A stretch of 64,000 bases of DNA from Paenibacillus silvisoli (GCF_030866765.1 NZ_CP133017.1:4733501-4797500), one strand, 5' to 3'; shown: positions 9,501 to 17,797, numbered from the stretch's first letter. The notes: generated by a model not told the origin, from the letters alone. Numbers and translations are program-made.

Positions 9501-9630
9501 CTCCATGAGAGGTAACAGTTTCCGTACATGAGCACAAATGCGGCGAATCCACCGCATGAGCGGTAACCGTTACCGTACATGAGCACGAATGCGGCGTTTC
9601 CAGCTCCAAGAGAGGTAACCGTTACCGTAC
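9501..9630. repeat. GGTAACCGTTACC repeat, three units
   Basis: Three units are centred on GGTAAC-N-GTTACC-like palindromes starting at 9511 (degenerate), 9562 and 9614, spaced 51 and 52 bp. The shared interval is CGTACATGAGCACRAATGCG. It follows array 1 directly and keeps its phasing. The core resembles the GGCAACCGTTA family found at 20.1, 36.7 and 55.1 kb. Confidence 0.75.
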
Positions 9631-9691
9631 TACAATTGCTGCAAAAGTCAATTCATTCATTTTCCGGACGGGCGGCTCCGAGGGTACCGAC

Positions 9692-9728
9692 ACAACAAGA
9701 AACGCTGCATCCGTACGGCTGCAGCGTC
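9692..9728 (-). terminator. terminator of the xylF-like gene (copy 2)
   Basis: On the minus strand, ACGCTGCA (loop GCCGTACGGA) TGCAGCGT is followed by TTCTTGTT, 12 bp after the stop of the XylF-like gene. It is nearly identical to the hairpin at 9194-9219. Confidence 0.8.
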
Positions 9729-9739
9729 CTCGTAATCCG

Positions 9740-10834
9740 CTATTTCACATTGCGATATACGTCCTCTTTCTTATGGAACCCGTCCGCGATAATCGTGCTG
9801 TCGATGTTGGACTTATCGACCGCGATCGGCTCCAGCAGGATGGCCGGTACGTCGATTTTCTTGTTGAAGACGGTTTTGTCGGTATGGACCGTCTCTCCCT
9901 TCGCCATCCGGACCGCCAGCTCGGCGGCCGCTTCCGCAAGCTTCGGAATCGGCTTATAGACGGTCATCGTCTGCGTCCCTTCGACGATGCGCTGCGCCGC
10001 GGCGAGCTCGGCATCCTGGCCGGATACCGGAATGCGGCCCGCCAGCCCCTGCCCGGTAAGCGCCTGAATGACGCCGCCCGCTGTCCCGTCATTGGCGGCA
10101 AGCACCGCGCTGATGGCGTTGCTGTTCGCCATCAGCGCTTCATCCATGTTCGCGCGCGCATTCGAGGGAATCCATTCTTTCGTGAACGCGTCATAGACGA
10201 TGCGAATATCGCCCTTATCTACGTATGGCTTCAGCACATTCATCTGCCCTTGTTTGAACATATGGGCATTGTTGTCCGTATCCGCGCCTTCGATCAGCAC
10301 GTAATTGCCGTGCGGCGCTTCGGCGACGATCGCCTTCGCCTGCAGCTCGCCCGCCTTCTCGTTGTCGAAGGAAATGTACAGGTCGACGTCCGAGCCTACG
10401 ATCAGCCGATCGTACGATATGACCTTGATGCCAGCCTGATGCGCTTTGGCGACGATCGCGGCCGAAGCCTCGGCATTGTGCGGAACGACGACGAGAACGT
10501 CCACGCCCTGCGAAATCATATTCTCCGCCTGCGCGATCTGCTTCGCATCGTCGCCGTTCGCTGCTTGAACCTCAACCGCGGCTCCCAGCTTCTCCACCGC
10601 CGCCTTGAACAGGTCGCGGTCCTTCATCCAGCGCTCTTCCTCAAGCGTGTCGATCGACAAGCCCACGACCAGCTTCTGCTCTTGTTGGTCACCCTGAGCC
10701 TTCGCCCCCGCCTGCTTCCCCGCCGATAACGCTGCACTTTCGCCATTCCCGCTGCTTCCGGAACAAGAGCTCATCAACGCGATCAGCAGCGCCGACAAGC
10801 CGAGCCATCCTATCATTTTCCCCCAATGCTTCAC
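9740..10834 (-). CDS. XylF-like D-xylose/sugar-binding lipoprotein
   Basis: 364 residues from a GTG at 10834, chosen because AAGGAGAG lies 9 nt ahead; the ATG at 10858 has no ribosome site. A signal peptide has lipobox ALMSSC (Cys24). The type I binding fold resembles XylF: VVGLSIDTLEEERWMKDRD, then KVISYDRLIVGSDVDLYISF, then LAANDGTAGG and PVSGQDAELAA. It follows the sensor-kinase-regulator genes by 27 bp and so is probably part of their operon. No permease lies directly with it, so it may share the MmsA/MmsB machinery encoded downstream or act as a second specificity subunit. Confidence 0.88.
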   Translation of the reverse strand: MKHWGKMIGWLGLSALLIALMSSCSGSSGNGESAALSAGKQAGAKAQGDQQEQKLVVGLSIDTLEEERWMKDRDLFKAAVEKLGAAVEVQAANGDDAKQIAQAENMISQGVDVLVVVPHNAEASAAIVAKAHQAGIKVISYDRLIVGSDVDLYISFDNEKAGELQAKAIVAEAPHGNYVLIEGADTDNNAHMFKQGQMNVLKPYVDKGDIRIVYDAFTKEWIPSNARANMDEALMANSNAISAVLAANDGTAGGVIQALTGQGLAGRIPVSGQDAELAAAQRIVEGTQTMTVYKPIPKLAEAAAELAVRMAKGETVHTDKTVFNKKIDVPAILLEPIAVDKSNIDSTIIADGFHKKEDVYRNVK

Positions 10835-10861
10835 GGTCCATCTCTCCTTGATTCCCATGCT

Positions 10862-12460
10862 CTAGCCGCGCTTCAGATTGGACGGCCGAAGGAGCATTTT
10901 CCGATATTCCGTCGGCGAGTGGCCGATAATCTTCTTAAACACCCTGCTAAAATAATTCGGATCATTATACCCGACCTCGTACGTAATTTCCTTCAAGCTC
11001 TTGTCCGTCTCCTGCATGAGCTGCTTCGCGGACTCCATCCGGCACTCGGTCAAATAGTCGATATAATTCATGCCGAAATGCTCCTTGAACAGCTTGCTCA
11101 CATAGAACGGATTCCGGTCCGCAACCGCCGCCACCCGCTCCAACGAGAGATCCTCGTGCGCGTGCTCGCGAATATAGCGCTTCAGCGTCAGCACGACATC
11201 CGACTCCGATTCGCCAAGCCGCATGACCGTCGTTTCCGCCAGCTGCTCAATGAGCCCGCGCGTGTCCGCCTTGAGCTGCTTATAGCTGGCCGCCAGCTGC
11301 GAGTAATAAGGCTTCTTCCGCACTTCAACGCCCATCTCCTGAAGCATGCGGGTGACGATGACGAGCATTTCGAACGTATGCTGCTGCGCCATCCCGACTT
11401 GCTCCCCGGCGCCGTCATACACGTCGATCAGCTGCCAAATCTGGTCGGCGGCCGAATCCCAACGGCCGAGACGAACCTCTTCGAGCACATGCTTCTCGAT
11501 GCCCGCCGTTATCAGGCCGATCGAAGGAACCGCGTGATGCGGGATATCCTCGTAAAAGCAGTACCGGGACGGCAGCGTGACATCGGCGGAAGCGAGCAGC
11601 GCTTCATGATACGAGCGCCGCATATGGCGCGCATTGCCGCACAAGCCGCCAATGCCGACGAACGGCTCGAAGCCGCCGTGCCGCTCCGCAAGCTGAATCA
11701 GCCTGCGCCCGATGCCGATCGCGCAGCTGCGGTACGATTGATCGCCGTTCAAGTAGACGATCATCGCAAGCTGCTTGCCGGACAGCCGGCCCAGCCAGCA
11801 GGACACATCCTCCAGCTGTGCGGCAATCCTGCCATACAGCTCGTTCAATAGCCGACCCGCTTCTTCTATCCCGCCACCGGCACCGTCCTTAGGCTCGGAT
11901 AGGTGCAGATGAAGGACGAACCCGCTTCGCGACTCGGGCAGGCCGAGCAGCTCCATCATGTCGTCCAAATGCTTCGACGGCATGTGATCGAATAGCAGCT
12001 GCGAGACGAGATCCGCCTCGACGATCGGAAGCAGCCGCTGAAGCCGCTCGCGGTCCTTTAGCCTCCGGTCGGCTTCGAGACGCTGCGCCTTAATCTCGTC
12101 GATCACCTTGCCGACCGTTTCTTGAATCGCGGCCTTCTTGCTCGGCTTCAGCAGGTAGTCGCTCACGCCCAGCTTCAACGCCTGCCGCGCAAACTCGAAC
12201 GTATCGTAGGCCGTCACCATAATGAACTTGATGCCGCCGTTCGCCGCTTTGATCCCCTCGATCGCCTTCAGACCGTCGATCCCCGGCATCTTAATGTCCA
12301 TCGTAATGAGATCCGGCTGCAGCCGGTCCGCGGCTTCGATCGCCTCTCTGCCGTTTCCGGCCTGTCCGACGACTTCGACCTCCTCGAAAGCATCCTCGAT
12401 CATCTTCTGCAGCGCCCTGCGCTCTATCGGTTCATCATCCACGATTAATAGGCGGATCAT
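10862..12460 (-). CDS. YesN-type response regulator with AraC HTH
   Basis: 532 residues. The N-terminal receiver (LLIVDDEP; phospho-acceptor D55 in LITMDIKMPG) is followed by a long middle region and a C-terminal AraC double HTH (YIREHAHEDLSLERVAAVAD to YFSRVFKKIIGHSPTEYR). The start is the ATG at 12460 with GAGGAGG 8 nt upstream. It overlaps the kinase stop as ATGA, implying translational coupling. It should activate transcription of sugar uptake genes in response to the kinase; likely targets are its own operon and the downstream transporter. Confidence 0.95.
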   Translation of the reverse strand: MIRLLIVDDEPIERRALQKMIEDAFEEVEVVGQAGNGREAIEAADRLQPDLITMDIKMPGIDGLKAIEGIKAANGGIKFIMVTAYDTFEFARQALKLGVSDYLLKPSKKAAIQETVGKVIDEIKAQRLEADRRLKDRERLQRLLPIVEADLVSQLLFDHMPSKHLDDMMELLGLPESRSGFVLHLHLSEPKDGAGGGIEEAGRLLNELYGRIAAQLEDVSCWLGRLSGKQLAMIVYLNGDQSYRSCAIGIGRRLIQLAERHGGFEPFVGIGGLCGNARHMRRSYHEALLASADVTLPSRYCFYEDIPHHAVPSIGLITAGIEKHVLEEVRLGRWDSAADQIWQLIDVYDGAGEQVGMAQQHTFEMLVIVTRMLQEMGVEVRKKPYYSQLAASYKQLKADTRGLIEQLAETTVMRLGESESDVVLTLKRYIREHAHEDLSLERVAAVADRNPFYVSKLFKEHFGMNYIDYLTECRMESAKQLMQETDKSLKEITYEVGYNDPNYFSRVFKKIIGHSPTEYRKMLLRPSNLKRG

Positions 12461-13896
12461 GGGCTTCGCCTCCTCGGAAGCGTTAATGTAATGCATGTGC
12501 CTTCCCCAATCTTCGAATCTATCGCTATCAGCTCGTCGACGCCGTAAAATAACTGCAGCCGCTGCAGCACGTTGCGAATCCCGATGCCGGTGGAATGCCC
12601 CTTGTAAGCGGCACTTTCCGATTCGGACAGCAGCCGCTCGGCCAGCCCTTCATCCATCCCTTGCCCCGTGTCCATCACCTGCACGATGACGTAATCCGCT
12701 TCATTCTTCACGCGTAGCGTCAGCGTGCCTCCGTCCTCGGAAGGCTCGATCGCATAGATGAACACATTTTCCGCAAGCGGCTGCAAAATAAGAATCGGCA
12801 CTTCAATGTCGAGCGCCTCTTCATCGATCTCTTTCACCACGCTGATGCGGTCCCCGAATCTCGCTTGCTGAATGGCCAGATATTCATCGAGCACGTCTAC
12901 TTCGTCTCTCAGCGTAACCCGGCTGTCCATGCGCCTCAGGTTATAGCGAAGCATGCCGGCAACGGAGCTGATCAGCTCGCTCGTCTTGTCCGCTCCGGCC
13001 AAATAAGCCTCCTTCGAGAGCATATTCAACGTGTTGAACAAAAAATGCGGGTTGATCTGGCTCTGCAAGCTCTTCAGCTCGCTGTCCTTCAGCATGAGCT
13101 TGTGCTTATGAAGATCATATTCCAGCTGCGCCTTACTCTGAATCTCATCGAACAAATTACCGATATTCAGGCGCATGCTATCCATCGTTTTGGCTAAGAA
13201 AGCCATATCGTCATTGTTCTGCACCTCGATCGGCTTCTGGAAATTGCCCCGCGAGAGCTCGCGCGCAGCCTGCGTCAGCTTCAATATCGGCTGAGTCACG
13301 CTGCTGACGAAGCGGAACGAGAAGAGCAGCAGCAGGAGCGATACGAACGCCAGCGTCCAGAAGCCCAGCTTCAGCAGATCGTCGCTGCGCTGGATGATGT
13401 TCCGGTAGAACGCGTCGTACGTCTTTTGCTCGCCGCTGATCAGGGACAACGCCGTCTCCGAAATATACTTGGAGATGTTCGTCGCTTCGTCAAACTGCTT
13501 CGCCGCTTCCTCTTCGGCGTTATCCTGCTTGAACCGGACGACCAGATCCATTGCTTCCGACTGGCTTTCCAGCATGTTTTGAAAGTTGTCCAGCAGGAAG
13601 TTGTTGTTCGGATTGCGCAGCCAGTTCAGCTCCGACTTCGTATGATGGAGCTCGTTATTGTCGCTTATATAGCGGCTCAAGCTATTTTGCGAGGGGGACA
13701 TGCGATAGTCGTTGAGCGACGTTAACGTCTGCTGGCTTTGCTGCGAAGCCTGATTCATCAGCAAATAACGCTGCAGAATCTCGTTGTACTGCTCGACCGT
13801 CTTCTGGTTGAACACGCTGAGCGACAGCCAGATCACGGCCATAATAATCCAGATTAAGAGCGATAAGAGCATCATTTTGCTGCGGATCGTTTTCAT
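12457..13896 (-). CDS. YesM/LytS-type sensor histidine kinase
   Basis: 479 residues. TM1 is near 8-28 and an extracytoplasmic region spans about 30-175. TM2 (FWTLAFVSLLLLLFSF) leads to a HAMP-like segment. The His_kinase domain has the phospho-acceptor in SQINPHFLFNTLNM (about H284), and HATPase motifs DTGQGMDEGL and GTGIGIRNV follow. The N-box reads PLAENVFIYAIEP, where most relatives have NAIKHGI, a mild departure. The ATG at 13896 overlaps the sensor gene stop (ATGA). It is expected to receive its signal from the membrane-anchored binding protein encoded immediately before it. Confidence 0.95.
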   Translation of the reverse strand: MKTIRSKMMLLSLLIWIIMAVIWLSLSVFNQKTVEQYNEILQRYLLMNQASQQSQQTLTSLNDYRMSPSQNSLSRYISDNNELHHTKSELNWLRNPNNNFLLDNFQNMLESQSEAMDLVVRFKQDNAEEEAAKQFDEATNISKYISETALSLISGEQKTYDAFYRNIIQRSDDLLKLGFWTLAFVSLLLLLFSFRFVSSVTQPILKLTQAARELSRGNFQKPIEVQNNDDMAFLAKTMDSMRLNIGNLFDEIQSKAQLEYDLHKHKLMLKDSELKSLQSQINPHFLFNTLNMLSKEAYLAGADKTSELISSVAGMLRYNLRRMDSRVTLRDEVDVLDEYLAIQQARFGDRISVVKEIDEEALDIEVPILILQPLAENVFIYAIEPSEDGGTLTLRVKNEADYVIVQVMDTGQGMDEGLAERLLSESESAAYKGHSTGIGIRNVLQRLQLFYGVDELIAIDSKIGEGTCITLTLPRRRSP

Positions 13897-14882
13897 TCGG
13901 ACGCCTCCGCCTTGAAGCCGGGGCCGGGTACGACGACGCTGACCGGCGTAAAATAACGCGGCGCCAGAGGCAGGTCTTTGCTGTCCAGCCACTGCTTCAT
14001 CAGATCGACGCTCATTTTGCCCATATCCTCGTAGTGCTGGGAGAGACCCGCGCGAATTTGCTTGCTATCCAGCAGCTGGACGGTTTGCGGAGCGTTGTCG
14101 AACATGAAGACCTGATAGTCCGCTGCCCTCGAACGCGAATGACCGGCCTGCAAAATCTCCTTGGCGGAATCCGTCTGCAAGCCGATGAACGCCTTCACGG
14201 ACGGATTGTGATTCAAAATATCGAATGTTTGTACAGTCGCTTGCGTCTTCGCCGCCGCATTGGAAGCGTATACAAGTTTGATCCCGGCATAGCCGCCGAG
14301 CACCTCTCTAAGCCCCTTTTGCCGCAATTGATCCGTATCGGAGCTGCCGGTGTTCGTTATGATCCCGATCGTTCCTTGGCCGTGCAGCGACGACGCGATA
14401 TGCTTGCCCATGGCAACGCCTTCCTCGTAATGGTCGGAGCCTACATAAGTTTTGCGCAAGCTGCCGGGGGCATCGGAGTTGATCGTAATAACCGGAATGC
14501 CTTTGAACGTCGCTTTATTCACCATATTCGCGAATTCTGGCCGATCGACGCCTTCGATAATGATGCCATCGATTTTGGAAGCGATTGCAATATCGAGCTG
14601 CTTTAATAGCTCTTCGTAATTCGAACGATAGACGCCCCAGAAATCGATCGATAAGCCCTGCGAAGCGGCCGCGTCGCGCGCACCCTTCTGAATCTCGTTC
14701 ATCACGTAGCTGCCTTGCTCTTGCGAAATGAGGACGATCCGCTTCGCATGCAGCTGCACGGCAGGCGTTTCCGGTCCTGTCATCCCCAGATCGTTCTGAT
14801 AGATCGTCAGAATATAAAATATCGTAATGGCTAATGCCGCCAGGCTTCCGACAATAACCGACAACAAGACGAGCTTCTTCAT
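13893..14882 (-). CDS. membrane-anchored sugar-binding sensor protein (XylFII-like)
   Basis: 329 residues from the ATG at 14882 (AAGGAGGG upstream). An uncleaved-looking N-terminal TM helix (residues 3-25) has no lipobox Cys. It precedes a type I periplasmic-binding fold (RIVLISQEQGSYVMNEIQKG, IDGIIIEGVDRPEF, VFMFDNAPQTVQLL). As the first gene of a coupled sensor-kinase-regulator operon, it resembles the XylFII protein that presents D-xylose to the LytS kinase in clostridia. Its role is inferred to be signalling rather than transport. The actual ligand cannot be told from sequence. Confidence 0.85.
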   Translation of the reverse strand: MKKLVLLSVIVGSLAALAITIFYILTIYQNDLGMTGPETPAVQLHAKRIVLISQEQGSYVMNEIQKGARDAAASQGLSIDFWGVYRSNYEELLKQLDIAIASKIDGIIIEGVDRPEFANMVNKATFKGIPVITINSDAPGSLRKTYVGSDHYEEGVAMGKHIASSLHGQGTIGIITNTGSSDTDQLRQKGLREVLGGYAGIKLVYASNAAAKTQATVQTFDILNHNPSVKAFIGLQTDSAKEILQAGHSRSRAADYQVFMFDNAPQTVQLLDSKQIRAGLSQHYEDMGKMSVDLMKQWLDSKDLPLAPRYFTPVSVVVPGPGFKAEASE

Positions 14883-15128
14883 GACTGCCCTCCTTGGATA
14901 AAATGCGAATCCATGCACGAATTCGGACTGTTGTCCATTTTATCATGTTTAGCGGATTTCGAATATATGTCCGGCAGCTCTGTCGATTTTTGTCAATTCC
15001 ACTCGCGCTAGTTCCACATCCTGTCAGAATAATCTCCGAGCGATCCCGCCACAATAAAGTAGGCTTTAAGGGGCTAAAGCACGCGTTCCCGAGCCAAATC
15101 CAACACCTATTTAGGAGGACGACACAAC

Positions 15129-15773
15129 ATGAACCAATACGGGCAGCAAGGCTTTAGCAACTTCGCGAACAATAGCTACACAGCTAACACTTCGCAGCCG
15201 GTCATCTCCCACTTCGGCGGCTACCAAGCGCAAAACACGCAATATGGCAGCCATCAGCCGCAGCAATCCTCCTATACCAGCTCGTACTCGCAGCCGGTCA
15301 TTTCTCACTATGGCGGCTATTCGCAGCAATCCGGCCAACAGGCGAACGCTTTCGGAGGCGGCTCCTACAGCCAAGTGTCCCAGCAGCAGCCGGTTATTTC
15401 TCACTTCGGCGGCTACCAAGCGCAGAACGCCGGCTACGGCCATCAACCGATGCAAGCATCTTCGATGAATTCCTATGCGGGCAACAGCTCCTTCAGCCAT
15501 GCATCGCAGCAGCCGGTCATTTCCCACTTCGGCGGCTATCAAGCGAACAACGCGCACTATAGCAACCAGCCGCAGCAAGCTTCGATGAACGCTTACTCCG
15601 GCGGAAGCTCCTATACGACATCGCAGCAGCCGGTTTCCCACTTCGGCGGCTATCAGGCTCAAAATACGCAATACAGCCACCAACCGATGCAATCCTTCAC
15701 GCAGTCTTCTTCGCAGCCGGTCATCGACCATTACGGCGGTTACTCGGCACAGCAGCAGAACCGGTTTCAATAA
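15129..15773 (+). CDS. low-complexity Q/S/N/Y/G-rich repeat protein, function unknown
   Basis: 214 residues with ribosome site AGGAGG upstream. It is built of six imperfect copies of QPVISHFGGY followed by QAQN-type linkers. The composition is striking: I see no Lys, Glu, Leu, Cys or Trp, a single Asp (VIDHYGG) and a single Arg (second-last repeat end, NRFQ). There is no signal peptide or TM segment. Such tyrosine/glutamine-rich repeats are known in prion-like or phase-separating segments and in some spore coat/exosporium proteins; either is speculation here. The opposite strand also carries a long open frame, but only this frame has a ribosome site and repeat logic. It is monocistronic with its own terminator. 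Confidence 0.8.
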   Translation: MNQYGQQGFSNFANNSYTANTSQPVISHFGGYQAQNTQYGSHQPQQSSYTSSYSQPVISHYGGYSQQSGQQANAFGGGSYSQVSQQQPVISHFGGYQAQNAGYGHQPMQASSMNSYAGNSSFSHASQQPVISHFGGYQANNAHYSNQPQQASMNAYSGGSSYTTSQQPVSHFGGYQAQNTQYSHQPMQSFTQSSSQPVIDHYGGYSAQQQNRFQ

Positions 15774-15796
15774 GCTGCAGCCTCTATAAAAAGAGG

Positions 15797-15828
15797 AAAA
15801 CAGCGGGCGCAATCGCCCGCTGTTTTTT
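15797..15828. terminator. terminator of the repeat-protein gene
   Basis: AAAACAGCGGGCG (loop CAAT) CGCCCGCTGTTTTTT. It is A-flanked on the other side, so it can also serve the convergent SDR gene. Confidence 0.92.
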
Positions 15829-15830
15829 CA

Positions 15831-16601
15831 TTAAAGCACCATACCGCCGGACGCTTCGATCCGCTGCGCATTCACCCAGCCCATCTCGTCCGTACAGAGC
15901 GAAGCGATCACGCCGCCGATGTCATCCGGCTGACCGGCGCGTCCGAGCGCGGTAATGGATGCAATATGAGCATTCACATTCGGATTGTCGCGAAGCGTGC
16001 CGCCGCCGAAATCGGTCGCGATCGCGCCTGGAGCGACTGCATTGACGCGAATGCCTCGTTTGCCAAGCTCCTTCGCCCAGTATCGCGTCATCACTTCGAC
16101 AGCACCCTTCATCGAAGCGTATGCGCTGTATCCCTCGATTGAAAAACGCGTTAGTCCCGTGGAAATATTCACGATGCCTCCGTTGTCCGCAATAAGCGGC
16201 AGCAGCCTCTGCGTTAAGAAGTATACCCCTTTGAAGTGGATATTCATCAACGTGTCGAACTGCTCTTCCGTCGTGCTCGGGAAAGGCGTGTTCATGCCGA
16301 TGCCGGCATTGTTGATCAAGTAATCGAAGCTGTCGCGATTCCATATCGCCGTCAGCACTTCGCGAAGAGACGCGGCGAACGCATCGAAGGACGAGACGAG
16401 GCTCGTGTCCAGCTGCAGCGCGGCTGCTTTGCCGCCCTGCCGCTCGATTTCGCGCACGACCTCTTCCGCTTCGGCTTTTTGCGAATAATACGTCACAACC
16501 ACGTCTACGCCTTTGCGCGCCAAGGCCATTGCCGTATTTTTTCCGAGACCGCGGCTGCCGCCGGTAACAAGCGCTATTTTGGAAGGATGATTCGTATTCA
16601 T
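15831..16601 (-). CDS. short-chain dehydrogenase/reductase (SDR)
   Basis: 256 residues, a classical SDR. The NAD(P)-binding TGGSRGLG is at 13-20, with LINNAG near 100. The catalytic Ser (ISTGLTRFS) and YASMK (Tyr-x-x-x-Lys) follow, then the substrate loop after VAPGAIATDF. The reaction is a carbonyl/alcohol oxidoreduction; the substrate is unknown. It is divergent from a MerR regulator and carries a MerR-type promoter (16671-16701), suggesting induction by a reactive aldehyde or similar stress, as for other MerR/SDR pairs. AAAGGGGA lies ahead of the ATG. Confidence 0.92.
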   Translation of the reverse strand: MNTNHPSKIALVTGGSRGLGKNTAMALARKGVDVVVTYYSQKAEAEEVVREIERQGGKAAALQLDTSLVSSFDAFAASLREVLTAIWNRDSFDYLINNAGIGMNTPFPSTTEEQFDTLMNIHFKGVYFLTQRLLPLIADNGGIVNISTGLTRFSIEGYSAYASMKGAVEVMTRYWAKELGKRGIRVNAVAPGAIATDFGGGTLRDNPNVNAHIASITALGRAGQPDDIGGVIASLCTDEMGWVNAQRIEASGGMVL

Positions 16602-16670
16602 GGATTCGATATTCCCCTTTGTTCGTTCAATTTGGCCTCTTGACCGGATCGATCGTTGAGGTCTAAAGTG

Positions 16671-16701
16671 AGAATACAGCTTCGAGTTAACTCTAAGTCA
16701 A
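16671..16701 (-). promoter_or_regulatory. MerR-controlled promoter with 19-bp spacer and operator
   Basis: On the minus strand the -35 is TTGACT (16701-16696) and the -10 is TATTCT (16676-16671), exactly 19 bp apart. This overlong spacer is what MerR-family activators need. The spacer contains the palindrome CTTCGAGTTAACTCTAAG (16680-16697, one mismatch), close to the operator type of NmlR/AdhR-like MerR proteins. It points at the SDR gene. Confidence 0.8.
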
Positions 16702-16721
16702 GCATGGGAGGCAGAAAAATT

Positions 16722-17132
16722 ATGGACTATACGATCAACGAGGTCGCACGCAAATTCGGGCTTACCGCGCATACGCTGCGCTACTACGACAAAGAAGGGC
16801 TGCTCCCTTTCGTCGAACGCACGCCATCGGGCAACCGCAGGTTCACGGATGAGGATTTGAATTGGATTGCCCTCATCTGCTGCCTGAAGGATACCGGCAT
16901 GCCGATCAAAGAAATCAAAACCTACAGCGAGTGGGCGTTGAAAGGCAAGGATACGGTCGATGAACGGAAACGAATGCTGATCGAGCACCGGCTGGAGGTA
17001 GTCCGCCAGATCGAGCAGCTGCAGCATAATTTGAAGCTGATCGACGACAAAATCGGGTTCTACAACGATCCCGAGTACATCGCGCATTTAGAGGAGCGGC
17101 TGAACCGCCGGGGCCATCACCAACAGGCTTAG
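16722..17132 (+). CDS. MerR-family transcriptional regulator
   Basis: 136 residues from the ATG at 16722 (GGGAGG 10 nt ahead; upstream in-frame starts lack support and would cross the operator). A MerR winged HTH is at the N-terminus (INEVARKFGLTAHTLRYYDKEGLL, R-R-F after the wing), followed by a dimerisation coiled coil (about 75-120). There is no cysteine cluster of the metal-sensing type, so an organic or aldehyde signal is more likely. It presumably binds the palindrome at 16680-16697 and controls the divergent SDR gene and itself. Confidence 0.93.
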   Translation: MDYTINEVARKFGLTAHTLRYYDKEGLLPFVERTPSGNRRFTDEDLNWIALICCLKDTGMPIKEIKTYSEWALKGKDTVDERKRMLIEHRLEVVRQIEQLQHNLKLIDDKIGFYNDPEYIAHLEERLNRRGHHQQA

Positions 17133-17134
17133 GC

Positions 17135-17683
17135 TTATATCGGTTCAAAACTTTTTCGTTTGCTTAACCAATCGGCAATGATATAAATCGCCATGTAGAT
17201 GGGCAAGGAATAAACGTATTTCCACTCTTTGGGATCGTAGTGACCAATCCACTTATAAAACGGTTCCGCCACAAAACTGGTGAAAAGGCCGAAAAAAAGC
17301 GCCTTCCACAAATAATGTATCCTTTGTTTAAACTGGATGAGCAGCAGCACAAAAACAGGGATCATTGAAAAATCCCATGGAATATAAGAGGGTATTGTGG
17401 GGGTTAACTTTACAAGATACCTCCATGCGCCGTATGAGATGCCGAGATAGTCCAAATAACAGGAAATAATCATGACATAAAAACCGACGAATAATAAACG
17501 GCTTGTGGATTCTTTTTTTCGCACAACAATCCACAGCGTCCATGGCAACGTGACTTCCGCTACTTTAATCCACCATCCGAAAGTAAATGGCATTTCATTC
17601 ATGAATACCGGAACAAAGTCAATTTGCGCTTGCGCGATCGCATCATGCGCTTCTTTTACTTTTTGAACTGTGCTTTCATCCAC
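17135..17683 (-). CDS. CBO0543-family membrane protein, function unknown
   Basis: 182 residues from a GTG at 17683 (TTGGAGG about 12 nt upstream); the frame could start at the ATG at 17719, which would add 12 residues without a ribosome site. There are about five TM segments, with a tryptophan-rich pattern (TLPWTLWIVV, YIPWDFSMIPVFVLLLIQF, PFYKWIGHYDPKEWKYVYS). This matches the small CBO0543 family found widely in Bacilli. Family function is not known. It ends 3 bp from the convergent MerR gene. Confidence 0.75.
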   Translation of the reverse strand: MDESTVQKVKEAHDAIAQAQIDFVPVFMNEMPFTFGWWIKVAEVTLPWTLWIVVRKKESTSRLLFVGFYVMIISCYLDYLGISYGAWRYLVKLTPTIPSYIPWDFSMIPVFVLLLIQFKQRIHYLWKALFFGLFTSFVAEPFYKWIGHYDPKEWKYVYSLPIYMAIYIIADWLSKRKSFEPI

Positions 17684-17754
17684 GACAAATGAGAACCTCC
17701 AATGTACGCCATGCTCCACTCGAAGTATTTACTTGTATGGAAGATGATAAACGT

Positions 17755-17782
17755 AAAAAACCGCCTGCATTCATGCAGACGG
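17755..17782 (-). terminator. terminator of ahpC1-ahpF1
   Basis: On the minus strand, CCGTCTGCA (loop TGAA) TGCAGGCGG is followed by TTTTTT. Confidence 0.92.
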
Positions 17783-17797
17783 CCAGATGCGGCGCTA

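Noticed and set aside
9124..9609. Open frames of 60-115 codons on both strands across array 1
   Set aside because: Same cause as in array 2: repeat-derived translation, no ribosome sites, and they cross two terminators.
15111..15812. 233-codon frame antisense to the QPVISHFGGY gene
   Set aside because: It is the complement of a repetitive gene with biased codons. It lacks a ribosome site and runs through the terminator. The plus-strand frame has AGGAGG and consistent repeats.
17720..17797. Possible riboswitch or small RNA upstream of the CBO0543 gene
   Set aside because: Only the ahpF1 terminator and ordinary leader sequence are visible; no conserved riboswitch motif seen.
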